A stretch of DNA of 25,016 bases from Pelomyxa schiedti (lineage: Eukaryota > Evosea > Pelobiontida > Pelomyxidae), in contig JAHLWZ010000376.1 in assembly GCA_020536535.1 (NCBI GenBank), positions 2,582 to 27,597 of the forward strand. Reading direction: 5' to 3'. Positions 9,724-18,743 of this stretch are shown piece by piece; within the stretch, counting starts at the first letter, position 1; every line of letters begins with the position of its first letter. The notes beneath the pieces were generated by a model. That model searched no databases, had not been told where the DNA came from, and saw nothing but the letters and a program-made list of their open reading frames with translations. A program made the position numbers and the translations under genes.

Positions 9724-10544
9724 TTATTGGTAGTCCACTGCCGTGTAGAACAGCTCCACTGCTTTCCTGGAATCCTTCACAACACCTTCGCCGTCGCGGT
9801 AGCAAGTCCCAAGGTAGTAGGCTGAAGCTGTACAGCCGGCATCAACGGCGTGCTGGAAATCGATGCATCTTCCAAGGGAAAAGATACCCCTTGAGTCACC
9901 ACAATCCACAGCCATCTGAAACAGAGAGGCAGCCTTGTTGGTATCTCTCAGTTCATACCACTGGCCTAGGCAACACATTTCCCATGTGCAGCCCTGACTT
10001 GCGGCACTCTCCCAGAGTGACCATGCTTTGCTTTTGTCGTGGGGAAACCATTTGCCCCAGAAACGAAGAACTTTGAGGATGTATGATTGGTTTCTGAACA
10101 ATTCAGGGTGGCCATTCCCAATGCACTTCACTTCGAATTCAATCCCTGGAAGTTGATGTTATCACTCCACAATCATATCCATTAAGATAGCCGTCAGCCC
10201 CTTTATTATTATTTTCATCAGTTTGACCTCAAACCTGAAACAGCAGATGAGCACAGGACCCGGACGAAACTGAAGTTCCTTCCCACAATCCCAACACCGA
10301 CACAGCTGGTGGCGGCATTACTATTACTGTTTGCACTTCTTCTCCTTTTCACCTCTGGTTGCTGTGGTTCTTGTCGTTCATCGCCTGCGATGACGATCGT
10401 CGACGGCAAGGCTGCCGAAGAACGCGGCCCGCTCGGCCTCGGCCCGGCCCACCGCGTCACTGTGCCCACAACACCACCACCGGGGACTGCGTTCATCGTG
10501 ATTATGGGACGACATTGGGTCGTCGTCGCCATTCGGTTTGTCAT
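9724..10544 (-). pseudogene. C: shortened kinase-N-lobe/Sel1 chimera, probably decaying
   Basis: Two exons can be drawn: about 10544-10235 and 10145-9724, with an 89-bp phase-1 intron at the same position as intron 1 of gene D. Exon 1 ends with GRNFSFVRVLCSSAVSG, equivalent to D's ARNFKIVQVLQSGVGG. Exon 2 opens with IEFEVKCIGNGHPELF, NQSYILK as in D, but then jumps to Sel1-type sequence (KAWSLWESAASQG), so most of the kinase domain is missing. One Sel1 unit is internally deleted (SLGRCIDFQHAVDAG) and the protein stops after about four units. The conserved head motif AERAAFFGSL lies in a different frame from the rest of exon 1, which suggests a frameshift. AATAAA overlaps the stop codon. It could still be expressed as a short protein from ATG 10544 or 10532. 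Confidence 0.6.
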
Positions 10545-10579
10545 TTTTTTTTCACGGAATCTGCGCATATTTAACCAAG

Positions 10580-10730
10580 CAATCTTTGTCAACACCCCTT
10601 TGCAGTAACAGAAACCAAGGTCATAAGCTGCATCGGTATTTCCAGTGATTGTCAAGCTCAAGTGGGATTGTGTCCAACCCTTGTGCAAGATTGTGTTCCT
10701 TGCCACAGTTCCCAAACATGGTTTAGGAGA
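10580..10730. repeat. mosaic of Sel1 and kinase gene fragments
   Basis: 10604-10645 is almost the same as Sel1 coding sequence of gene D near 11836-11873 (shared AACAGAAACCAAGGTCATAA). Directly after it, 10648-10672 matches kinase exon 2 of D at about 13164-13188 (AAGCTCAAGTGGGATTGTGT). 10675-10720 then resembles the end of D exon 1 (TTCCTTGCCACA). Three separated parts of a D-like gene are therefore joined within about 150 bp, upstream of gene C. Confidence 0.6.
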
Positions 10731-10949
10731 GAATGGAAATCGATGTCTAAACCTCTGTCTAAGCTAAAAATCGAGGCAGTGCCGGGTGTGACACCACAAG
10801 GAAGTGCGGCAGGAGGGTTTGGAAAGATGCCTTGTGTTTACAACAACGAGGTGGTTGGTGTGGTTGCCATGTTTTCGATGTGGCATGTGATTTTTTCCCG
10901 GTACATGCCACTCGGAGTACTTTTGGCAATGGGGACTCAAGTCTAGTAA

Positions 10950-13837
10950 CTATTTTCCATCCTCACCTTCACCTTCACCTTCGTCTTCGTCTTCGTCTTC
11001 GTCTTCATCATTGTCATCATCTACGTCGCCATCACCATCGCTGCTGTCATTGTCGTCATTCACTGCACATATTTCACCAAGCACCTTCTGGGCATCATAG
11101 TCTCCTTCAGCGGCAGCGAGTCTGAAGAACTTTGCTGCTGTTCTCATGTCCACACTCCCCACTCCTTCACCAGATTTATAGCACTTTCCAAGCATGTACC
11201 TTGCATTGTGGTCACCACACTCAGCACCACTGTAGAAAAGCCCAACAGCTTTCTTGGTGTCCTTTTCAACACCATCACCATTTAAGTAACAGTACCCAAG
11301 GTCATAGGCTACCATTGCACCTCCCCTGCCGGAATCAAGGGCCCGCTGATAAAGAATGGCTGCCTTGTGTAAGTCTCGCTCAACACCCATTCCAGAGTAG
11401 TAACAGTCACCCAGCCTCGCACAGGCCTCAGGGAGGCCTTTATTTGCAGCAGTCTGAAACAACACTGCTGCTCTAGTGATGTCTTTGTCAACACCTCTTC
11501 CATTAAAGTAACACATCCCAAGCCTAAAGGCTGAACAAGTATTTCCAGCATCAAGGGACTTCTGAAGGAGCATTGCGGCCTTGTGGAAGTCCTGCTCAAC
11601 GCCAGTGCCAAAGTAGTAAAAGTGACCCAGATTGTGAATGGCCTCAGGGTACCCAGCATCAGCAGCCCTCTGAAACAATGCAGCCGCTGTTGTGGTGTCT
11701 TTGTCAACACCCTGTCCAGTGTAGTAACAGTTCCCAAGGAAAAAGGCTGCTTCATTACTTCCAGCATTAACGGCCATCTGATACAACTCAGCAGCTCTTG
11801 TGGTGTCTTCGTCAACACCCTCCCCATGTTCGTAACAGAAACCAAGGTCATAAGCTGCATCGGTATTTCCAGCATCAAGGGCCTTCTGGTAGAGAACAGC
11901 TGCCTTGTGGAAGTCTTTCTCCACGCCTGTGCCTTCATAGTAACAGCATGCAAGGCCATAGGCCGAAGCTTTGTGGCCACAATCAAGGGCTTTCTGGTAG
12001 AGTTCTGCTGCCTTGTGGAAGTCTTGATCAACACCTGTGCCAAAGTAGTAACTCTCAGCCAGCTTGTGGATGGCGTTGCCGTTTTCAGAAGCCCCATCAC
12101 GCAATGTTGTGTCCTTTTCAACACCTTGTTGGAGGGAAGCATGTGAGACAGGTTCAGTCAAGAGGTGATGTGTTTTAACAACCTGAGCAAGCAGAACTCT
12201 TGTTGTCCAACAGGCACATGTGAGCATCCACAAGGGGAGTCCTCTTTGAAGGATCACACTGGAACACACCTGCACCTGAACAAGCAGAAATCTTGTCCAA
12301 CAGGGACATGTGAGCACCCACAAGGGGAGTCCTCTTCGAAGGGTCAAACTGGAGCAACCCACGAACGAGCTCACAGAACTTCTTTGGGAATGAAGGTGAC
12401 TGAATTGGAAACGGTTGTTCGCTCTCAAATTCAAAGTGTATCAGTCCGTCACTATCATTGCGGAAGCTGTCAGGGTATCCAGGGAGTGGGTGCTGGCCAA
12501 CACCCATTGCAAGTTCAAACAGGATGCATCCAAGTCCAAATGATCCTTGCTGTGTTATTGTTTGTGTTGTTTAGTCAGAGAAGTATTCGCAAACGATGAC
12601 ACACCATTTCACAGTTCACAAAGCTGTTATGTTGTGAAGAGATTGCATTGAGAATCTCAGGTGCAATGTGGCTTGTGTTCTTCAAACAAGAAGGGGCCAA
12701 CTCTGAAACATGTTTGGTGAATCGTGGTTCGTTCTCTTCATCAAACTTCAATGTGTGACCAATAAGGTCTGTCAGAATCACTTGTTCTTTGTTCTTTTTT
12801 GGTGAGTTTCAATCAATTAAAATGTAATGAAGGAATGTAGAAGAAAGAAAAACACCCACAGAAGAGACAGCAATGTTGTCCAAAGTCAGATTGAAGTGAA
12901 CAATTCCATTGTTGAAGAGGTGAACAAGAGCGTCACTGATGTCCCTTGAATACTTGTGAACAACGCTCCATGGTGTGGTTTCTGTTGTTGTTGGTTTGGT
13001 GGGGGATGTGTGAAGACTGGTTGTTGAACTGAGCAAGAAATTTCGCAGTGAGTCTGGGTGGTGCTCAAAAACAATCCAAGTCATCAACAACTGGCAGAGC
13101 CCCTGTTGCGCTGTGTGTTGTTGCGTGACAGTATCCTCCGTCACAGATGCGGGGAAGTGGTTGTAAAGCTCAAGTGGGATTGTGTCCTTGAACTGGCAGA
13201 AGTGTTGCGCAATGTTTGGGTGTGGATCAACCTGGAAGAGGGCACTTACACCTTCTGTTGCCTCTTCATGTGTCCCACCATTTACTGGGGAATTGAGTGC
13301 TTTGAGGATGTATGATTGGTTGCTGAACAATTCAGGGTGTCCTTTCCCAATGCATTTCACTTCAAAATCAATCCCTGAACACACAATTCAAAGAGTTATT
13401 AACTTCTCCAAGAGAACAACAATTCACAAACCTCCAACACCAGACTGCAACACTTGTACAATCTTGAAGTTCCTTGCCACAACAGCACCATTGCCAACCC
13501 TCTGTTCCAAACTCACACCCCCTGTATTACTTGCCTCCTTTCTCCTCCTCTTCACTTGTGGTTGTTCCGCTTGTTGTTGTTGAACTTGTTGTGATTCCGT
13601 GTCCGTCGCGTGCCTCGATTGTGGTCTGTCGTGGTCGCAGTTGCATTGCGCAGGAGTGTGCGCGATGACGTCATCCACAGAAAGTAGGTTAGCGTCGACA
13701 CACCCGCGCGCAGAAGCTAGCTCGCGGAAGAACGCACGGCGGTCGGTCTCTGCCAGAGCCAGGACAGTATTGTGGGAACAACTGCCACGTGACATCGCGT
13801 TACAAGACGCTTCACGGACGCATTCCTGTAAAGACAT
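10950..13837 (-). CDS. D: protein-kinase-like domain fused to Sel1 repeats (probable pseudokinase)
   Basis: Five exons on the minus strand: 13837-13432, 13374-12856, 12780-12605, 12549-12183 and 12124-10950. Introns are 57, 75, 55 and 58 bp; 880 residues. Residues 1-118 are polar, with the ETDRRAFFREL motif and a KRRRK run. The kinase domain, about 119-470, shows NFKIVQVLQSGVGG, FEVKCIGKG, HPNIAQHF, then VHFNLTLDNIAVSS where HRDLKPDN is expected, TDLIG in place of DFG, IAPEIL, GLGCILFELAMG and DPSKRTPL. The catalytic Asp is Asn, the catalytic-loop Lys is Thr and the DFG Phe/Gly are lost, so it is probably catalytically weak or dead. About nine Sel1 units and an Asp/Glu-rich tail follow. The likely role is a signalling scaffold. 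The start is the first ATG in frame; an upstream frame extension has no ATG. Confidence 0.8.
12183..12362 (-). repeat. 90-bp tandem duplication at the end of kinase exon 4
   Basis: Two copies of about 90 bp, offset by 90 nt (compare 12331 and 12241), each encode DPSKRTPLV, AHM, LLD and SACSG. Each copy carries its own TCAG|GT donor, at 12276/12275 and 12183/12182. The donors are 93 nt apart and in the same phase, so either could splice to exon 5. Use of the upstream donor would drop 31 codons without a frameshift. Confidence 0.7.
13666..13673. promoter_or_regulatory. CRE-like palindrome TGACGTCA in exon 1 of gene D
   Basis: A perfect TGACGTCA encodes part of DDVIA in exon 1, and matches the octamer at 7782-7789 in gene A. 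In gene C the equivalent site is degraded. Protein conservation alone could explain it. Confidence 0.2.
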
Positions 13838-14031
13838 GTTTATTTGATGAGGCAAGTCCTCATCTGTGCAGGACACCTGACACAGCTTGACACCAAATGT
13901 GTTTCTTGGTTCCTAAGACAGGGGCCGAAAAGGAAGAAAGACACTGCCAGAAAGCTAAGGGGAAGAAAAGACAAAAAAAAAGAAGATCCGAGCAGTTCGC
14001 TGTCGAGCCGGAAAAGCGACACAACGCGCAA
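13838..14031. promoter_or_regulatory. divergent promoter region, gene D / CELF
   Basis: 194 bp separate the ATG of gene D (minus) from the ATG of the CELF-like gene (plus). Both promoters and 5' UTRs must fit here or overlap. A purine-rich run lies at 13925-13990. I see no clear TATA box. Confidence 0.45.
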
Positions 14032-16141
14032 ATGAGTCTTAAGCTGTTCGTCGGTCAAGTAGTATGTTATGCTTCTATGTTTTTTTTTTCCACCCCCCGT
14101 TTTGTGTCAACGTTTGTGTTGCAAAGCCCAAGTCACTGAACGATGTCGATTTGAGACCTCTGTTCGAACCGCATGGGAAAGTGAACGAAATCGCCATAAT
14201 ACGAGACAGGGTCACAATGGAATCCAAAGGTGATTCGCGAAAGTGTTGTAATTCCTTACGCTTTATTTACGGAATAATAGGGTGCGCATTTGTCACCTTC
14301 TCCACGCAGGAAGAGGCCGACTCGGCCATTGCTGCTCTTCATAACGTGAAGATACTTCCGGTGTGTTGTGTTTTAGTAATAGTCCCCACTCCGCAGTTTT
14401 TGCTAACGGACTATACGCGTATAGGGGGCAAACAAACCTCTGCAAGTCAAATACGCTGATTCTGGACAGGACAATGCCCAAGCTGCTCCACAAGCCCCAC
14501 AGAACGAGTACAAGCTCTTCATCGGAAAAGTCCCCAATCAAGCCACCGAAGATGACCTACGGAGTTTATTTAACAACTATGGCCACGTAACTGAGGTTTC
14601 ACTTTCCATTGTTTTGTTGTTGCCGCACTTACTCAAGCAAAGGTCGTTATCCTTCGGGGATTTGATGGTCTTAGCAAGGGGTGTGGTTTCGTTAAATACA
14701 GCACCAAGGGGGAGGCTGAAACTGCAATTGAGGCCGTCAATGGGAAATACCGGATGGAAGTAAGCTTATCATTTGATTAGAGACCCAAATAACTTTATTC
14801 AGGGTGGACCCTGCGAGTTGGTTGTAAAGTACGCCGATGTGAAGGTAAAAGCTGAAGAAAAGGGAAAAGCTACTACTGCCTCTGCAGCAGCAGCTTCTTC
14901 TTCTCCACAAGCTGCAGTACGTATCTCCCCTCTGTCTCTATGCTATCCCTCACGTAAAACAGACTGATATTTTGAGTGCCTTGACCAATTTTGCTAGTCC
15001 TCATGACATAGTCCAGTTGGCACAAATACAGGCAGCACAACAGTTACAAGTACCCTATGACACATGACTACCGGATTTTTCCACTTACAATCATTACAGG
15101 TGGCCCTGCAGCAAGCCCAGGCACAGTTGGCAGCTGCTTTGCAAGTACCATATGATTTTGGAGCTTGTATGTATTTCCTTTTATCGTCACATTACACTTT
15201 GCCTGTTTGCTTGCTTGCCTCTCTTCTCTTCTGCTCCCTTCTTTTTTCTTTTCGTGCGTGCAGTTGCTGTCACTGTTATGCATGAAAATGATTTCAGACG
15301 TGATGAAAGTCTTGCATGCTTGGTTTTTTCCGCTTGCCTTTTGCTTGATTGTAGTAGGAATTGTAAAGTGCACTTTAATGTTAATGGAGTGCTTGCCATG
15401 GCCTTTCCTTTATTCTTCACTAACTTTCTAACAAGGAGATTTACGAGCCAAGGTTTTGACTGATTTTGCATTTTCCACTAACCTCTCTTCTTCTTCTTCT
15501 CTTTCTGTACACAACCGCACCGACTTACAACACAAACAACCTCTTGTCGTTCATTAACTTCAATGCCAGCTTCTCAAGCAATTCAAAACCTGGCAATGAT
15601 TACAAATATTGCTCAAGTTGGACTTAGCAATATGTCTGGAGGACAATTTGCATATAACAACGGGAATGGAGCATCACCAGGGGGAACGGCTACCCCAAAC
15701 TTTTCTGGGTCAGCTTCAGCGGCAGCTGTAGCCGCGGCCCTTCCGATTGGCGCGCGTCAAGCAGAAGGTGTATACTTCTCACAATCAACAACAAACAATT
15801 AACATTGTAAATAGGGCCACCTGGTGCAAACTTGTTCATTTATCACTTGCCAAAGGAATTCCAAGATGCGGACTTGGCAAATGTGTTCGCACCGTTTGGA
15901 AATGTCATCAGTGCCAAAGTATTTGTCGACAAGGACACCGGAGTTAGCAAATGTTTCGGTGCACTCCCAATTACACCACATTCATTTGAGCTAACACTAC
16001 AATATAGGCTTTGTGTCCTATGACTCTGCTGAAGCCGCACAAGTTGCTATTGGGAGCATGAATGGATACCAAATAGGCCCCAAGAGACTCAAAGTACAAC
16101 TCAAAAATGAACACAGCCGCACAACCGGCAAGCCATACTAA
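14032..16141 (+). CDS. CELF/Bruno-like RNA-binding protein (3 RRMs)
   Basis: Eleven exons: 14032-14058, 14127-14229, 14281-14360, 14425-14595, 14643-14759, 14803-14916, 14963-15049, 15100-15166, 15570-15767, 15815-15958 and 16008-16141; 413 residues. RRM1 has RNP2 KLFVGQ, split by the first intron, and RNP1 KGCAFVTF. RRM2 has YKLFIGKV and KGCGFVKY. A Gln/Ala-rich linker follows. RRM3 has [32 protein letters not shown] and [10 protein letters not shown], which is the most family-specific part. The order RRM1-RRM2-linker-RRM3 and the length fit CELF/Bruno proteins, which bind GU-rich elements and control splicing, mRNA decay and translation in nucleus and cytoplasm. Exon 1 codes for only nine residues. 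Most introns are 43-68 bp; the one at 15167-15569 is 403 bp and pyrimidine-rich, and its donor choice (GTATGT at 15167) is inferred from phase. Confidence 0.9.
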
Positions 16142-16362
16142 CCACCAATAAGCCTTCTTTGTACAAAGTACATTTAAAAAGTGGCTAAACACCCTTTTCG
16201 TTTTAATTAATTTTCATTTCTGAACCATCGCCCTCCTGCTTTGTAACACTCGTACATCCCCTGCATGGTCTGTTGTGTCCACTTTCAACGAAATCAACTT
16301 CTTCAGGGAAAAGTGAAAGAAAAATTGATCATACGAAAAAAAAACAAAGGACCAACAAGGAC

Positions 16363-17335
16363 ATGGGGCAGGCGGAGAGCCAAATTGGACTGGAAATATA
16401 CGAGACCTACCATGGTACGCACAGGGCGCATAGATTTGTGCCGCAACTAAACACTAACGCCAAAAACCAAAAAAACAACAACACACATTTCAGTTGAGAT
16501 CCCAGACATAAAGAAATTCGTCAGGGAATTCAAGGAACGAGCGCCGAGTGGCAAAATGACACTCGAGGAATTCGTGGCACACTGGCAGCCTCAGGGGCTC
16601 CCGAGGGAGGCCAGCTCAAGGGTATGCAGCAATACACCTCAACTAAACTTATGGGCCCATTTATTTCATTATATAAAGAAGAAAATATAAGCATCCTATT
16701 CATTGTTCGTGGTTGTGTGTGTTTAGGTTTTCAATGCCTTTGACAAAGATCACTCAGGGTGTGTTTTAGGGGTTTTTCTGGGTGAAATTAAGCATTTGTA
16801 ACTTACACCCAATTGCAGTACCCTGGAACTGCAGGAGTTCTTGACCTACGTTGCTATCAACAACAAGACCTCTACTGTTGGTATGGGTTTTTTTTTCTTA
16901 CGGGATTTCCGAAACTTCCCTCACCCATATTTAAGAACAAAAGCTGGAGGCGTCATTCATGGTGTTTGATGCAAGTGGTGATGGGACACTCACTCGAGAA
17001 GAAGTCCGGTATGTGTAAAGAATGGTATTTACTTATTAACGGTTCAAAAGAGCAATGTTGGTTCTCATCGCCCAGCAGGTTAGCCCCATTTTCACGACAG
17101 TTTTGTTGATTTTTCCTCCAGCAAGGCGCTGCTGATGAAGGAGCAATAAGGTTCATTGAAAACGACGCCGTACCCAAGATCTTTGCTGCGGTTGACACAA
17201 ACAAAGTAGGGACTCCGCATTTTTTGGAAAAAGACAACTAACTCCACACCACAGAACAACACCTTGGATATGGCCGAATTTATTCAGGGATTCAAAGAGC
17301 AACCAGCCTTGTGCAAGTTCTTCAAAATCTTCTAA
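16363..17335 (+). CDS. neuronal calcium sensor/recoverin-like EF-hand protein
   Basis: Eight exons: 16363-16414, 16494-16621, 16727-16758, 16819-16880, 16936-17008, 17051-17078, 17122-17205 and 17255-17335; 179 residues. Introns are 42-105 bp, and exon 6 is only 28 nt. The N-terminus MGQAES fits the myristoylation signal (Gly2, Ser6). A degenerate first EF-hand region reads APSGKMTLEEFVAHWQP, like the CPSGRLNLEEF of NCS proteins. EF2 is FDKDHSGTLELQEF, EF3 is FDASGDGTLTREEV and EF4 is VDTNKNNTLDMAEF. By family knowledge these are membrane-associated Ca2+ sensors that regulate kinases, channels or receptors. The length is slightly below the usual ~190. Calcineurin B is the main alternative, but the EF1 region fits NCS better. 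The stop lies 29 bp from the stop of the convergent gene. Confidence 0.85.
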
Positions 17336-17358
17336 AGAAGGAAGAGGAGTTCCCAATT

Positions 17359-17364
17359 TTTATT
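17359..17364 (-). terminator. poly(A) signal AATAAA of the MSP/ASH-like gene
   Basis: AATAAA on the minus strand directly after the TAA stop (17367-17365). The 3' UTR must run into the last exon of the NCS-like gene on the other strand (stop 17335), so the two transcripts probably overlap tail to tail. Confidence 0.5.
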
Positions 17365-18524
17365 TTATTGGCTATCGAGCTTGATAATACAAAAGTGCCT
17401 TACACCTCCCTCCACATCTACAGTCAGAACAAGATGTATTTTGACTGGCTTCGTCACCAAAAGTGTGAAGGAGACTTTTTGCTTTTCTTTCTATAAAACC
17501 GGATGAGTTGGAACATTAGGAATAGAGAATGTACCTTTTTTATTATTGCGGCCTGTGGCGTAATTGTCAAAGCAACGGCCTGTGGTGTCTCTGAAAAATG
17601 AGATATCTTGTACTTCACTTTCTCATGGCCGGTCTGAGATAGGATTTGTCCGAGGTTAGTATCAAAGGGAGTACGGAATTACATTGGTGATGGTGATTTC
17701 ATCAATGAGGCCTCTTGTGAGAGGGCATTTGCACCCAATTCCCACACCGAAGTCGAGGTAACGTTTGTCCAGGTGAATACTAGGAAGTGTTCCCTTGAAT
17801 AGCTTCCGAACTAGAAAGGAATTTTGATTTAATGAAAGCGGAGATCCAAATACCTTTTGTGTTTTGTGAAAGTAACTGCTGAGCTATTTCTGTCTGAACG
17901 TGCTCGATTGCACGCTCTACCTGCAGAACTGGTCGTTCAATGAACAGAGTTTTAAGTTGTTCCCTATCCGCAGCACTTGCTTCATCTCTGCATGCCCTAT
18001 GCACAACAAAGTGAGTGAAAGTATTGTTTACAATACTCCCAAACGTAACGAAACTAAAGCAAAAAGCAAAAAGCAAAAAGCAAAAAGCAAAAAGCAAAAA
18101 GCAAAAAGCAAAAAGCAAAAAGCAAAAAGCAAAAAGCAAAAAGCAAAAAGCAAAAAGCAAGAAGCAAGAAGCAAGAAGCAAGAAGCAAGAAGCAAGAAGC
18201 AAGAAGCAAGAAGCAAGAAGCAAGAAGCAAGAAGCAAGAAGCAAGAAGACAACCCATAATTGGCGTACAACCACAAACACACCTTTCGAGCACGGCCAAA
18301 TCGCCACCTACGAATCCAGTGTAGTTCTCGCCTGACGACGAATCCACCACGAACGACTCTGGGCCGCTGCCCCCTGACGACACCCCGCACGTGCCCGTGC
18401 GCGGCTGCGGATGAATTATGGGTCAAAAAGACGGCCGTGGACGGCGAGAACACAACACATGGGGAGGGATGAGTGAGATGCCGGACGTTGGGGACGACGT
18501 ACACACAGGGTCCGGGAACGACAT
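17365..18524 (-). CDS. MSP/ASH-like beta-domain protein, related to regulatory parts of amoebozoan kinases
   Basis: Six exons on the minus strand: 18524-18459, 18404-18283, 17996-17854, 17810-17683, 17633-17535 and 17490-17365; 227 residues. Introns are 54, 286, 43, 49 and 44 bp, and every junction keeps frame. Residues 1-62 are Ser/Gly/Pro-rich. About 63-110 is a helical, charged stretch (ADREQLKTLFIERPVLQVER). The C-terminal ~100 residues form a beta domain: LDKRYLDFGV, IDEITITN, TGHEKVKYKISH, ALTITPQAAIIKKKEKQKV, LTVDVEGGVRHFCIIKL. That pattern is typical of MSP/ASH-like immunoglobulin folds placed before kinase domains in amoebozoan proteins (from memory of such families). Here a TAA follows directly, with AATAAA at 17364-17359, so no kinase is attached. 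The first exon and start are the least certain. Confidence 0.7.
18059..18247. repeat. heptamer tandem array, 14 x GCAAAAA then 13 x GCAAGAA
   Basis: 27 uninterrupted 7-bp units, 189 bp: GCAAAAA from 18059 to 18156, then GCAAGAA from 18157 to 18247. The array lies wholly within the 286-bp intron (17997-18282) of the minus-strand MSP/ASH-like gene. In the transcript it reads TTCTTGC then TTTTTGC, a long pyrimidine-rich tract ahead of the acceptor. Because 7 is not a multiple of 3, long repetitive open frames arise on both strands; I treat these as artefacts. Confidence 0.95.
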
Positions 18525-18743
18525 CAACAACTTGGAAAGCGCAGCGTCCATCATCAATCAACCCAATGCTTTTTTACTATCTTTTCTTCTTTTCTTTCTC
18601 TGTTCCTCCGAGGCAACTTCTCCCTGAAAACGGGGACAGCAGACAGGAACCCCTAATGGAAGAACACCCTCATTCCCCAATGGGAAAAGAACACACAACT
18701 AACATCTATCACATACTTGACGGGGCATACAATAGCACGTGCC
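18525..18743. promoter_or_regulatory. divergent promoter region, MSP/ASH-like gene / RING gene 1
   Basis: 219 bp between two divergent ATGs. A T/C-rich tract (about 18570-18610) could also be part of a 5' intron of RING gene 1. There is no clear TATA box. Confidence 0.35.

Noticed and set aside
15145-15170. GTACCA at 15145 as donor of CELF exon 8
   Set aside because: It gives phase 0, while the next acceptors (15569, 15578) need phase 1; GTATGT at 15167 fits.
17780-18561. Long open frames over the heptamer array (KSKKQKA and LLASCF repeats)
   Set aside because: A 7-bp repeat without stops is open in all frames. These products are artefacts of the array, which lies in an intron.
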